Below, one piece after another: positions 19,744-28,466 of a stretch of DNA of 64,000 bases. Origin of the DNA: Streptomyces brevispora (GTDB taxonomy: Bacteria; Actinomycetota; Actinomycetes; Streptomycetales; Streptomycetaceae). Position 1 is the stretch's first letter. Each line of letters opens with the position of its first letter. Under the pieces are notes generated by a model. The model saw only the letters and a program-made list of their open reading frames with translations, did no database searches and was not told the origin of the DNA. The position numbers were made by a program, and so were the translations under genes. Location of the stretch: assembly GCF_007829885.1 (NCBI RefSeq), contig NZ_VIWW01000001.1:3720001-3784000 (forward strand). Direction: 5' to 3'.

Positions 19744-21243
19744 TCAGTGGACGGGGTGCATGGTGCGCTTGAGCCAGGGGGCGGCTGCGATGACGGCCAC
19801 ACCGGCCACCACCGCGATAGCGCCATTGACACCGAAGTAGGCGGGGTTGGAGACCTCGCCGTACAGCTTCACGATCTGGGCCTGGATGCCGTTGGCGAGG
19901 GCCAGCGAGAGGAACCAGAGCGCCATCGTCTGGCTGGCGAACGCCTTGGGGGCGAGCTTCGTGGTCGCGGACATGCCGGAGGTCTCCAGCAGGATGTCGC
20001 CGAGGCCGAGCAGCAGGTACGAGCCGACGATCCACCAGGCGGCCATCTTGTAGGTGTCCCCGGAGTGCCCGGAGGTCGGCAGGACCATCAGCAGGAACGA
20101 CAGCCCGCCGAGGATCACCCCGATCGCGATCTTGTTGGACGCGTGCGGCTGGCGGGGCCCCATCTTCGCCCAGACGGCGGCGACCACCGGGGCCAGTGCG
20201 ACCTCGAACGCGCCGAGCGCCGAGGCGTACCAGCTGGCCGGGAAGTGGAAGCCGAAGACCTCCGTGCGGGCGTTGGTCGACGCCAGCAGCATCATCGTCG
20301 AGTACGCCTGGAAGAGGATGAAGTTGAAGACGACGGAGGCCAGGAACAGCACCACGTAAGGGCGCAGCCTGCCGCGCTCCTCGGCGCTGACCCGGGGGCT
20401 CCGAAACATCACCATGAAGTACACGACCGGTGCGATCACCGAGATGAGGGTGAGCAGGTCGACGAAGCGGTCCATGGTCAGCCAGCCCGCCAGCGCCAGT
20501 GCGGTGGCGAGTGCGGCGACCACGACGGCGCCGACGACGATGAGCCGGACGGCCCTGCGCATCGGTGCGGGGGCCAGGGCGAATTCGGCGGTGTTCTTAC
20601 GCCCGGCCAGGTGACGCCGGCCCAGTACGTACTGGATCAGGCCGAGCGTCATACCGAAGGCGGCGGCCGAGAAGCCCCAGTGCCAGCTCGCGTGGTCACC
20701 GAGCCAGCCGGTGATCAGCGGGCCGAGGAACGCGCCGATGTTGATGCCCATGTAGTAGAGGGCGAAGCCGGCGTCCCGGCGCTCGTCGTCGGTACGGTAG
20801 AGCTTGCCGACCATGGTGGCCACATTGGGCTTGAGCAGGCCCGTTCCGGCACTGATCAGGCCGAGGCCGACCCAGGTCATGGCGTCGGTGGGCACCGCCA
20901 TGGCGTAATGCCCGATGGCGATGAGGATGCCGCCGTACAGGACGGCGCGGTACGAGCCGAGAATCCGGTCGGCCAGCCAGCCGCCGGCCACGGAGACCAG
21001 GTAGACGAGGGTGCCGTAGGCGGCGGAGACGGACGCGGCGGTACCGGCCGCCATCCCCATACCGCCGTTGCTGACGGTGTCGGCGAAGTAGAGGACCAGG
21101 ATCGCCTGCATGCCGAGGAACGAGAACCGCTCCCAGACCTCCAGGCCGGACAGGGTCATCAGACCCCGTGGCTGGCCGAAGAAGGCGTGGTCGTCACCCG
21201 GCGGGGGCTGGGCGGGTTCGGTGTCGGTGGCGGTGTGGGACAA
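19744..21243 (-). CDS. POT/PTR family proton-coupled oligopeptide transporter
   Basis: A 499-aa proton-dependent oligopeptide transporter with about 12-14 membrane segments. Signatures are ERFSFLGMQAILVLYF (E1xxER-type helix 1), GGWLADRILGSYRAV, and YYMGINIGAFLGP (PTR2 motif). The best start is TTG at 21243, giving MSHTATDTEPAQ, because AGGAG lies 8 nt upstream (21252-21256). The open frame continues much further upstream only as an antisense shadow of the polyprenyl synthase. It forms an operon with the CocE-type hydrolase 9 bp downstream. Confidence 0.92.
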   Translation of the reverse strand: MSHTATDTEPAQPPPGDDHAFFGQPRGLMTLSGLEVWERFSFLGMQAILVLYFADTVSNGGMGMAAGTAASVSAAYGTLVYLVSVAGGWLADRILGSYRAVLYGGILIAIGHYAMAVPTDAMTWVGLGLISAGTGLLKPNVATMVGKLYRTDDERRDAGFALYYMGINIGAFLGPLITGWLGDHASWHWGFSAAAFGMTLGLIQYVLGRRHLAGRKNTAEFALAPAPMRRAVRLIVVGAVVVAALATALALAGWLTMDRFVDLLTLISVIAPVVYFMVMFRSPRVSAEERGRLRPYVVLFLASVVFNFILFQAYSTMMLLASTNARTEVFGFHFPASWYASALGAFEVALAPVVAAVWAKMGPRQPHASNKIAIGVILGGLSFLLMVLPTSGHSGDTYKMAAWWIVGSYLLLGLGDILLETSGMSATTKLAPKAFASQTMALWFLSLALANGIQAQIVKLYGEVSNPAYFGVNGAIAVVAGVAVIAAAPWLKRTMHPVH

Positions 21244-21399
21244 AGGGACAACTCCTGATCGTATGAGCTGATCCCGAACATACCGGCGGTGGCGGGAAGC
21301 CGCCCACGATGATCCAAAGGGGACCGGATACGCTGACTTGAGTGATGACAGCGACACATCGACATTCCGTGTGATCGTCAGCAGACAGGAGATCCCCTC
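21244..21399. promoter_or_regulatory. Divergent promoter region, peptide transporter / polyprenyl synthase
   Basis: This 156-bp gap separates two divergent genes. On the plus strand TTGAGT (21338-21343), 17 bp and GACATT (21361-21366) make a weak -35/-10 pair for the polyprenyl synthase. AGGAG at 21387-21391 serves its GTG start. AGGAG on the minus strand serves the TTG start of the transporter. No clear operator is seen. Confidence 0.35.
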
Positions 21400-22410
21400 G
21401 TGACCGTCGTCGGGCCGTTCGGACTGAGCGTGCGGGACCAGGCTCTTGAAGCCGGTGTCCAGGCCGGTTTGGCTGCTGTCGAGTCGGGGCTGCTCGATGC
21501 GACCAAGAGCGAGGTGCCCTTCATCACAGAGGCCGCGCAGCACCTCGTGCACGCGGGAGGCAAACGGTTCCGCCCGCTGCTCGCGATGCTGACGGCCCAG
21601 TTCGGTGACGCCGACGCACCCGGCGTGGTGCCCGCCGCCGTGGTCGTCGAGCTGACGCACCTCGCGACGCTGTACCACGACGACGTGATGGACGAGGCCG
21701 ACGTCCGGCGCGGGGTCGACAGCGCGAACTCCCGCTGGGGCAACTCGGTGGCGGTGCTGACCGGCGACTTCCTCTTCGCGCGCGCGTCGCACATTCTGGC
21801 CGATCTCGGTCCGGAGGCCGTGCGCATCCAGGCCGAGGCGTTCGAGCGCCTGGTCACCGGCCAGATCCTGGAGACCGCGGGCCCGCGCGACGGCCGCGAC
21901 CCGATCGACCACTACCTCGACGTGATGCGCGGCAAGACCGGTTCGCTGGTCGCGGTGGCCTGCCGGTTCGGCGCGATGATGGCCGGTGCCGACGAGTCGG
22001 CGACCGACACGCTCACCCAGTACGGCGAGCGGCTCGGCGTCGCCTTCCAGCTCGCCGACGACGTCCTCGACATCGCGTCCGACTCCCACGAGTCCGGCAA
22101 GACCCCCGGCACCGACCTCCTCGAAGGCATCCCGACCCTGCCCGTGCTCCACCTGAGGGCGCAGGCGGCGGCCGACGGGAAGCCGGACGACCTGGAGCTC
22201 GTCGAACTGCTGGACGGCGACCTGAGCGACGGCGACCGGCTCGCCGAGGCGCTGCGCCGGCTGCGCGCCCACCCGGCGCTCGAACAGGCACGACGCGACA
22301 CCGTCCGGTACGCCGAGGAGGCGCGGGCCACGCTGGCACCGCTGCCCGCCTGCTACGCCAAGTCCGCGCTGGAAGAGATGTGCGACGCCGTGGTGCACCG
22401 CGCGGGCTGA
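21400..22410 (+). CDS. Long-chain trans-polyprenyl diphosphate synthase
   Basis: A 336-aa all-trans isoprenyl diphosphate synthase. The first aspartate-rich motif is DDVMD in LYHDDVMDEAD; the second is DDVLD in LADDVLDIASD. GGKRFRPLL and GKTGSLVAV are also present. Residues just before the first motif (LATLYHDD) are small, which fits long-chain products. Streptomyces uses MK-9-type menaquinones, and the gene lies near the nuo operon. Supplying the menaquinone side chain, the electron acceptor of complex I, is therefore the likeliest role (inference). GTG 21400 has AGGAG 8 nt upstream. Confidence 0.92.
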   Translation: MTVVGPFGLSVRDQALEAGVQAGLAAVESGLLDATKSEVPFITEAAQHLVHAGGKRFRPLLAMLTAQFGDADAPGVVPAAVVVELTHLATLYHDDVMDEADVRRGVDSANSRWGNSVAVLTGDFLFARASHILADLGPEAVRIQAEAFERLVTGQILETAGPRDGRDPIDHYLDVMRGKTGSLVAVACRFGAMMAGADESATDTLTQYGERLGVAFQLADDVLDIASDSHESGKTPGTDLLEGIPTLPVLHLRAQAAADGKPDDLELVELLDGDLSDGDRLAEALRRLRAHPALEQARRDTVRYAEEARATLAPLPACYAKSALEEMCDAVVHRAG

Positions 22411-22519
22411 GCGGTTCTGCCCACCACCCCCTACGGGTTGGCGGACGAACAGCCCCTCGGTGTCATACCGAAGAGGTACGTGGAGTTGATCCCCCGGGCT
22501 GACGCCTCGGGCCGCCCGA

Positions 22520-22554
22520 TTTGGTCAGATGGAGAACAACCACTCCTGACCAAA
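22520..22554. promoter_or_regulatory. Inverted repeat upstream of the LolA-like gene, candidate operator
   Basis: TTTGGTCAG (22520-22528) and CTGACCAAA (22546-22554) form a 9-bp inverted repeat with a 17-nt centre, about 75 bp before the start of the LolA-like gene. Centre-to-centre spacing is 26 bp. No adjacent regulator gene points to a binding protein. Confidence 0.4.
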
Positions 22555-22628
22555 ACGGGTGAGAATGGCGGCACGGAGTGGGCGAGAGCATTCGGACGGA
22601 AGCCGCCGACCACGGAGGTAGGGCACAC

Positions 22629-23864
22629 ATGGCACCGAACGACAGCGCAGGCACCAACGGCACGGCCCCGCACGGCACCAGAGGCACCGTCGCGGGCCGC
22701 CGGAAGGCAGTGCGCTACATCGTCCCGGTAGCGGTGGCGGGAGTGGCGGCCGCGACGATCGGGCTGGTCCCGGCGCTCGCGAGCTCGGGCGACCCCGATC
22801 TGCCGGAGATCACCGCGCAGGAACTCATCGAGAAGATCGCCGCCTCGGACACGCAGCAGCTGTCCGGCACGGTGAAGATCAGCGCCGACCTCGGCCTCCC
22901 GTCGATCGGTGGCCTGGCCGGCTCCTTCATACCGGACGGCGCGGGGGACAAGGGCGCATCGGGCGCCGACCCGCAGGCGAAGCTGACGGAGCTGACGTCC
23001 GGCACGCACACCGTCCGGGTGGCTGCCGACGGCCCCGACCGGCAGCGCGTCTCCATCCTGGACAAGGCGTCCGAGTACAGCCTCATCCACAATGGTGACC
23101 ACGTCTGGGCGTACGACAGCGGGTCGAACGCGGTCTACCACGCGAAGGAGAAGGCCCCGGCCGGTACGAAGCGCGGCGGGCAGCAGCTCCCCGACGGCGT
23201 ACCGACCACCCCGAAGGCCTTCGCCGAACAGGCCCTCAAGGCCGCCGACGGCACCACGTCCGTGACGGTCGACGGCACCGCGCGGATCGCGGGCCGCGAC
23301 GCGTACCGGCTGGTCCTCAAGCCCGAGCAGAGCGGCTCCACGATCGGATCGGTCACCGTCGCGGTGGACGCGAGGACCGGCGTACCGCTCAAGTTCACCC
23401 TCCGGCCCAGCAGCGGCGGCAAGGCGGTGGTCGACGCCGGGTTCACCGCGGTCGACTTCGGGAAGCCGGACGCGTCCTCGTTCTCCTTCACCCCGCCCAA
23501 GGGCGCCGAGGTCACCGAGGCGGACGGTGCCGGGGACCACGGGAAGGCCCGGGAGGCGGAGAAGGCCGAAGGAGGCCTGGGCGCGCTCAAGGGCGTGAAC
23601 GTGATCGGCAAGGGCTGGAACACGATCGCCGAGATCAAGGCCCCCGGCGGCACGGGCATCCCCTCGAAGGCGTCGGGCGACGGCGTACCCGCCGAGGCAC
23701 AGCAGTTCCTGGACTCGATCGGCGACAAGGTCACCGGCAAGTTCGGCTCGGGCACGGTCTTCAAGACCCGCCTGGTCAACATGCTGATGACCGACGACGG
23801 CCGGGTCTACGTCGGCGCGGTCACGAAGGACGCGCTGGTGAAGGCCGCCGACCACGCCGGCTGA
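22629..23864 (+). CDS. LolA-like exported/membrane-anchored protein
   Basis: A 411-aa LolA/RseB-like protein. Lys/Arg-rich residues (GRRKAVRY) precede a hydrophobic segment at about 33-54 (IVPVAVAGVAAATIGLVPALA), so it is secreted or anchored with the rest outside. The body (LSGTVKISADLG, RVSILDKASEYSLIHNGDHVWAYDS, VTVAVDARTGVPLKFTL) matches the LolA-like beta-sheet fold used by actinobacteria for lipid or lipoprotein binding or for signal sensing. The exact role is unknown. ATG 22629 has GGAGG 10 nt upstream. A terminator follows, so it is monocistronic. Confidence 0.75.
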   Translation: MAPNDSAGTNGTAPHGTRGTVAGRRKAVRYIVPVAVAGVAAATIGLVPALASSGDPDLPEITAQELIEKIAASDTQQLSGTVKISADLGLPSIGGLAGSFIPDGAGDKGASGADPQAKLTELTSGTHTVRVAADGPDRQRVSILDKASEYSLIHNGDHVWAYDSGSNAVYHAKEKAPAGTKRGGQQLPDGVPTTPKAFAEQALKAADGTTSVTVDGTARIAGRDAYRLVLKPEQSGSTIGSVTVAVDARTGVPLKFTLRPSSGGKAVVDAGFTAVDFGKPDASSFSFTPPKGAEVTEADGAGDHGKAREAEKAEGGLGALKGVNVIGKGWNTIAEIKAPGGTGIPSKASGDGVPAEAQQFLDSIGDKVTGKFGSGTVFKTRLVNMLMTDDGRVYVGAVTKDALVKAADHAG

Positions 23865-23896
23865 CACCCGACGACGTACCAGCGCGTGCGCCCGCC

Positions 23897-23931
23897 TCCG
23901 CCCCGCCGTAGCCTCCGTACGGCGGGGCGGA
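23897..23931 (+). terminator. Terminator after the LolA-like gene
   Basis: A 14-bp perfect stem, 23897-23910 with 23918-23931, has a 7-nt loop GCCTCCG and lies 32 bp after the stop codon. Confidence 0.9.
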
Positions 23932-23986
23932 CGCGATCCACGGCCGTTCCGGCGAGTCCGCTCAGGCGAACCCATGGGGAGTACGC

Positions 23987-25033
23987 ATGACCGAGTCCTT
24001 GACCGGCCCCGGCCCCGGGACCGACCCCGAGCCCGTGGCTGAGTCCGAGTCCGTGACCGGCCCCGGGACCGTGAGCGCTCCGCCTGCGGGGGAGGCCGCG
24101 CCCGTGATCGAGACCCGGGGCCTGACCAAGCGATACCGGGGCGGCCAGCTCGCCGTCGACGGGCTCGACCTCACCGTTCCCGGCGGCAGCGTCTTCGGCT
24201 TCCTCGGCCCCAACGGCTCCGGGAAGACCACCACCATCCGGATGCTGATGGGGCTGATCGACCCGACGTCCGGCACGGCAAGGGTCCTGGGCCGCCCCAT
24301 GCCGGACGCGGCGCGCACCGTGCTCCCGCACGTCGGGACGCTGATCGAGGGGCCCGCGCTGTACGGATTCCTGAGCGGCCGGGACAACCTCGTGCGCTAC
24401 GACTGCGCCGACCCGACCGCCGATCCGCGCACCCGCCGCGCCCGCGTGGACCAGGCCCTGGACCGGGTCGGCCTGGCCGCCGCGGGCGGCAAGAAGGCGC
24501 GGGCGTACTCGCTGGGCATGAAGCAGCGGCTCGGCCTCGCCGCCGCCCTGCTCCGGCCCCGCCGGCTCCTCGTCCTGGACGAGCCGACCAACGGCCTGGA
24601 CCCGCAGGGCATGCGGGAGATCCGCACCCTGGTCCGGGAACTGGCGGCCGAGGGCACCACGGTGTTCCTCTCCTCCCACCTCCTGGACGAGATCGAGCAG
24701 GTCTGCACGCATGCGGCGGTCATGGCACGGGGCCGGCTGCTCACCCAGGGCCCGGTCGCCGATCTCGCGGCAGGCACCCGGGGCCGGCTCGCCGTCACCA
24801 CCCCGGACCCGGCCGACGCCGCCCGCATCCTGAAGGAGCGCGGCGTCACCGGCCTCACCCTCGACGGCGACCGGGTGCGGGCCGACGCCCCACCCGGCTC
24901 CGTCGAACTCGCCGACCTGAACACGGCCCTGGTGCACGGCGGGGTACGGGTCAGGTCCTTCGGCGTGGAACGGGCCTCGCTGGAGGATGCTTTCGTCGCG
25001 CTCACCGGAGAGGGATTCGATGTCGCAGGCTGA
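23987..25033 (+). CDS. ABC transporter ATP-binding protein
   Basis: A 348-aa ATPase of the ABC-2/DrrA-like exporter class. Walker A is GPNGSGKT at 74-81, the signature YSLGMKQRL at 174-182, Walker B LLVLDEP at 194-200 and the switch His at 231. An unstructured Pro/Glu/Thr-rich stretch of about 38 residues comes first. The C-terminal part after 260 is the small domain common in exporter ATPases. The stop overlaps the permease start by 14 bp, so both form one transporter. Substrate is unknown; a TetR gene downstream hints at drug or metabolite export. Confidence 0.92.
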   Translation: MTESLTGPGPGTDPEPVAESESVTGPGTVSAPPAGEAAPVIETRGLTKRYRGGQLAVDGLDLTVPGGSVFGFLGPNGSGKTTTIRMLMGLIDPTSGTARVLGRPMPDAARTVLPHVGTLIEGPALYGFLSGRDNLVRYDCADPTADPRTRRARVDQALDRVGLAAAGGKKARAYSLGMKQRLGLAAALLRPRRLLVLDEPTNGLDPQGMREIRTLVRELAAEGTTVFLSSHLLDEIEQVCTHAAVMARGRLLTQGPVADLAAGTRGRLAVTTPDPADAARILKERGVTGLTLDGDRVRADAPPGSVELADLNTALVHGGVRVRSFGVERASLEDAFVALTGEGFDVAG

Positions 25034-25910
25034 ACTGACACGCGAGGAGGCCCACCCGCTGCGGCGCAATCCGTTGTGGACGCTCGGCATCCTGCGCTCC
25101 GAACTGACCACCACCCTGCGCCGCTGGCGCACCATCGCCCTGCTCGGGGTGCTGGCCGCCGTCCCCGTACTCATCGGCGTCGCGGTGCGGGTCGAGACGG
25201 CCGGCGGCTCGTCGCCCGGTCCCGGCGGGGGCGGGGCCGGGCCCGCGTTCCTCTCCCAGGTGACGAACAACGGCCTCTTCCTGGTGTTCGCCTCCCTCGC
25301 CGCCACGCTCCCGGTCTTCCTCCCGATGGCGGTGGGCGTCATCGCGGGCGACTCCGTCGCGGGCGAGGCCAACGCGGGAACGCTGCGCTATCTGCTCGTC
25401 GCCCCGGCCGGCCGGACCCGGCTGCTGCTCGCCAAGTACGCCACCACGCTGGCCTTCTGCCTGATCGCTACGCTGGTCGTGGCGGCGTCCGCGCTGGCCG
25501 TGGGCACGCTGCTGTTCCCCGTCGGCGACGTCACGACGATCTCCGGCACCCGGATCGGCTTCGGCGAGGGCCTGTTGAGAGCGGTGGTCATCGCGGTGGC
25601 GGTCGCGGCGTCACTGATCGGCTTCGCGGCGCTCGGACTGTTCGTCTCGACCCTCACCAACAGCGGCATCGCGGCCATGGCGGCGACGGTCGGACTGCTG
25701 ATCACAGTGCAGATCGTGGACACCATTCCGCAGCTGCACGGGATTCACCCGTACCTCTTCCCGCACTACTGGCTGTCCTTCGCGGACCTGCTGCGCGCCC
25801 CCGTCTACTGGGACGACCTGGTGAAGAACCTCGAGCTCCAGGGGCTGTACGCGCTGGTGTTCGGCTCGGCCGCCTGGGCGCGTTTCACGGCGAAGGACAT
25901 CACCGCCTGA
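25020..25910 (+). CDS. ABC-2 type transporter permease
   Basis: A 296-aa integral membrane permease with six predicted helices. The first follows RRWRTIALLGVLAAVPVLIGV; others include FLPMAVGVIAGDSVAGEANAGTLRYLLVAPAGR, the conserved cytoplasmic-loop motif of ABC-2 permeases, and a C-terminal hydrophobic pair. ATG 25020 opens MSQAELTREEAHPL and lies inside the end of the ATPase gene, showing coupling. It works as a dimer with the ATPase at the cytoplasmic membrane. Substrate is not evident. Confidence 0.9.
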   Translation: MSQAELTREEAHPLRRNPLWTLGILRSELTTTLRRWRTIALLGVLAAVPVLIGVAVRVETAGGSSPGPGGGGAGPAFLSQVTNNGLFLVFASLAATLPVFLPMAVGVIAGDSVAGEANAGTLRYLLVAPAGRTRLLLAKYATTLAFCLIATLVVAASALAVGTLLFPVGDVTTISGTRIGFGEGLLRAVVIAVAVAASLIGFAALGLFVSTLTNSGIAAMAATVGLLITVQIVDTIPQLHGIHPYLFPHYWLSFADLLRAPVYWDDLVKNLELQGLYALVFGSAAWARFTAKDITA

Positions 25911-25951
25911 CCGGGACGGGACCGGCTCCCTCACCCGTACCGTCGGCCGGG

Positions 25952-25974
25952 CGAGCCGTCCCCCGATCGGCTCG
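25952..25974 (+). terminator. Possible terminator after the ABC permease
   Basis: CGAGCCG (25952-25958) pairs with CGGCTCG (25968-25974) around a 9-nt loop, 42 bp after the stop. The stem is short, so the call is tentative. Confidence 0.4.
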
Positions 25975-26100
25975 TCGCGGCACGAACGGCACGAACGGTG
26001 CGAATGAACGGAACGACACGACACGCTACGTTCCGTTTCCGCCTGAGCATTGTTCGACTTCGGGCGACGGACTGTCAACAAGGATGGACTCGAACGGCCC

Positions 26101-26112
26101 TATGCTCACCGA
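26101..26112 (+). promoter_or_regulatory. -10 box placing a leaderless start for the TetR gene
   Basis: TATGCT (26101-26106) ends 6 nt before ATG 26113, so transcription would begin at or next to the start codon. No Shine-Dalgarno sequence lies upstream. No good -35 is visible 17-18 bp further up. Confidence 0.4.
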
Positions 26113-26703
26113 ATGAGCACATCGCCGAGTTCATCGCGCCGCAGCGAGAGCTCACGCAGGGCGACCCTGGAAGCCGCCCTCGATCTCTGCACGGAGAAGG
26201 GCTACGGCCGCGTCACCGTCGAGGCCATCGCGGCGCGGGCGGGTGTCAGCAAGAAGACGATCTACCGCTGGTGGCCGTCCAAGAGCGCAGTGCTGCTGGA
26301 GGCGTTCACGGAGGCGCTGCTCCTGGCCACCCCGACCGCCGACACCGATGACATCGCCACGGACCTGCGATCCCATGTGACGGGCGCGGTCGGCGTGCTC
26401 TCCATACCGCCCTACGGTCCCGCCTACGCCGGAATTCTCTCCGAGGTCCACCACGACGACGAGTTGGCCGAAGCGGTTCGCACCCAACTGATCGAGCCCC
26501 GCTACGAAGCGGTGGTCGCCCGGCTGCGCAGCGCCCAGGAACAGGGCCAGATCCCGCCCGGCGCGGATCTGCGGCTGGGGGTCGAGATGCTCTACGGCCC
26601 GGTCTACTACCGCCATCTGCTGCGCAAGCCGATGCAGGGGGCGGATGCGGTGGCGTCGCTGGTCGATCACGTGCTGCGGGCACTGGGGGCGGTGGCCGGC
26701 TGA
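26113..26703 (+). CDS. TetR/AcrR family transcriptional regulator
   Basis: A 196-aa TetR-type repressor. The helix-turn-helix spans about 35-65 with VEAIAARAGVSKKTIYRWWPSK, the family hallmark. The C-terminal part is an all-helical ligand domain with a conserved end (YRHLLRKPM). ATG 26113 gives MSTSPSSSRRSESSRR. It follows the ABC exporter pair in the same direction by about 200 bp, so it may regulate that exporter; this is inference. The -10 hexamer 6 nt before the start suggests a leaderless message. Confidence 0.92.
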   Translation: MSTSPSSSRRSESSRRATLEAALDLCTEKGYGRVTVEAIAARAGVSKKTIYRWWPSKSAVLLEAFTEALLLATPTADTDDIATDLRSHVTGAVGVLSIPPYGPAYAGILSEVHHDDELAEAVRTQLIEPRYEAVVARLRSAQEQGQIPPGADLRLGVEMLYGPVYYRHLLRKPMQGADAVASLVDHVLRALGAVAG

Positions 26704-26954
26704 CGCCGGCGGTGGGGGTGCGGTTCGGCCGGACACCCGCGCACATCTGCTCGGCGAGTACGCGGCCCGGTCACCGCAGACGCTCCGGATGATCACCGGC
26801 AACGACGGCCCCGACGAGGACCGTTCCGATACGGCCCGGTCCTGACACGCGCTTGCGACCGTCGGCGGACACCGGTGCCGCCGAACCCTTCTCGGTGCCC
26901 GGAGCCCGCTCTTCGCGGACCCTGCGCCGAGGGCGAGTGCGGATCGGGTGCCGT

Positions 26955-27761
26955 TCAGCCGAAGACCCGCTCCAGGACCACCGCGACCCCGTCGTCCTCG
27001 TGGGACAGGGTCACCTCGTCGGCCGCGGCCCGAAGGAGTGGATGGGCGTTGGCCATCGCCACCCCGTACCCGCAACTGCGGAACATCGGCAGGTCGTTCG
27101 GCATGTCGCCGAAGGCGATCGCGGTCGCCGGGTCCAGCCCCAGGTGCTCGGCGGCGAGTGCGATCCCGGCGCCCTTGTCGATGCCGTACGGCTGGAGCTC
27201 GACCGTGCCCGGCCCGGACAGTGTGACGGTCGCCAGATCCCCGACGGCCGCGTGGGCGGCGGCCGCCAGCGCGTCGTCGTCGAGCTCCGGGTGGCGGATC
27301 AGCACCTTGATGACCGGAGCGGCCCACAACTCGTCGCGGTGGAGCGCCCGGTGGGCCGGCAGTGCGGGGTGCGGCATCAGATAGCCCGGCTCCGTCAGGG
27401 TGCGGCCGTCGGCCCCGTCCTGGTCCACCGCCGCGAAGACCTGCCCCACCTGGGCCTCTATCTTGCCGAGCGCGGTGGCGGCCGCCTCGCGGTCGAGGCC
27501 GACCGCCCGGATCATGCGTCCCGCCCCGGCGTCGTACACCTGAGTTCCCTGCCCGCACACCGCGAGCCCCCGGTACCCCAGCTGCGCGAACAACTCCCGT
27601 ACGCCCGGCACCGGTCGGCCGGTGACCACCAGGTGCCGGGACCCGGCGGCAGCGGCGAGGCCGAGCGCGGCGCGGGTGCGGGGGCTCACGGTGTCGTCCC
27701 GGCGCAGCAGGGTGCCGTCCAGGTCCGTGGCGACGAGGGCGTATGCGGGCGGGAGAGGCAT
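26955..27761 (-). CDS. HAD-superfamily hydrolase, Cof-type phosphatase
   Basis: A 268-aa Cof/IIB-subclass HAD phosphatase. Motif I is DLDGTLL with nucleophile and acid Asp near residues 12-14. Motif II is VVTGRP, motif III has the Lys of GIDKG, and motif IV is FGDMPNDLPMF. The cap domain lies between about 85 and 190. Such enzymes dephosphorylate sugar phosphates, phosphorylated cofactors or nucleotides; the substrate cannot be read from sequence. ATG 27761. On the minus strand TACCCT ends 6 nt before the start and no Shine-Dalgarno is seen. Confidence 0.92.
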   Translation of the reverse strand: MPLPPAYALVATDLDGTLLRRDDTVSPRTRAALGLAAAAGSRHLVVTGRPVPGVRELFAQLGYRGLAVCGQGTQVYDAGAGRMIRAVGLDREAAATALGKIEAQVGQVFAAVDQDGADGRTLTEPGYLMPHPALPAHRALHRDELWAAPVIKVLIRHPELDDDALAAAAHAAVGDLATVTLSGPGTVELQPYGIDKGAGIALAAEHLGLDPATAIAFGDMPNDLPMFRSCGYGVAMANAHPLLRAAADEVTLSHEDDGVAVVLERVFG

Positions 27762-27894
27762 GGGGCGAGGGTAAACGGTCGGGTCCAGGCATCCGCCGGG
27801 GGAGCGGGGCCGACGAGGAGCCCTTGGTCCCGCTTCCCCGGTGGGAACGGACCCGCCCAGGGCCTCGCCCGCGGCGGCCGGTCGCGTAATTGGA

Positions 27895-27929
27895 TTGTCC
27901 GGCCGCGGCCCAGCGGATAGGACTGCCGG
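27895..27929 (+). promoter_or_regulatory. Promoter of the GNAT gene, leaderless configuration
   Basis: TTGTCC (27895-27900), a 17-bp spacer and TAGGAC (27918-27923) form a plausible housekeeping promoter. The -10 ends 6 nt before the GTG at 27930, so the transcript would start at the initiation codon. Confidence 0.5.
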
Positions 27930-28466
27930 GTGATACGCAGCGGAAGCATCGGGCTTCGAGCCCGCCACGAAAGTGACGTCCAGGTCCTCCAGTCCGAGCT
28001 GTACGACGACGTGGTGACGCGCTCACGCGCCGATTCCCGCCCGTGGCAGCCCATCGCGCCGGGATCGACGCACTCCCCCTACACGATCGCCGAACCCTCC
28101 GACGAAGCGGCGTGCTTCTCGGTGGTCGAGCTGTCCGCGCGGGAACTGGCCGGTGAAGCGCTGTTGTGGGGCATTGACAGCCACAACAGGACGGCGCACC
28201 TGGGGATCTCGCTGCGGCCGGACTTCCGGGGCCGCAACCTCGGCACCGACGTCGTGCGCGCACTGTGCGACTACGGATTCGTGGTGCGGGGGCTGCAGCG
28301 GCTGCAGATCGAGACCCTCTCGGACAACCTTCCGATGATCAAGGCGGCGACCAGGTCCGGATTCACCCTGGAGGGCACCCTGCGCCGCTCGGCATGGGTG
28401 TACGGCGCATTCGCGGACGAGGTCGTTCTGGGGCTGCTGTCCGAGGAGTGGAAGCCGCGGTCATGA
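27930..28466 (+). CDS. GNAT family N-acetyltransferase (RimJ/RimL-like)
   Basis: A 178-aa acetyltransferase. The acetyl-CoA-binding core reads GISLRPDFRGRNLGTDVVRAL, followed by a RimJ/RimL-type C-terminal half (LQIETLSDNLPMIKAATRSGFTLEGTLRRSAW). These enzymes acetylate protein N-termini, amino groups of metabolites or antibiotics; the substrate is unknown. GTG 27930 lacks a Shine-Dalgarno and sits 6 nt after a -10 box. The gene diverges from the HAD hydrolase gene and is followed by a terminator. Confidence 0.9.
   Translation: MIRSGSIGLRARHESDVQVLQSELYDDVVTRSRADSRPWQPIAPGSTHSPYTIAEPSDEAACFSVVELSARELAGEALLWGIDSHNRTAHLGISLRPDFRGRNLGTDVVRALCDYGFVVRGLQRLQIETLSDNLPMIKAATRSGFTLEGTLRRSAWVYGAFADEVVLGLLSEEWKPRS

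Noticed and set aside
17641..21258. A 1205-codon open frame on the plus strand
   Set aside because: Antisense to the CocE hydrolase and peptide transporter genes, whose families are clear.
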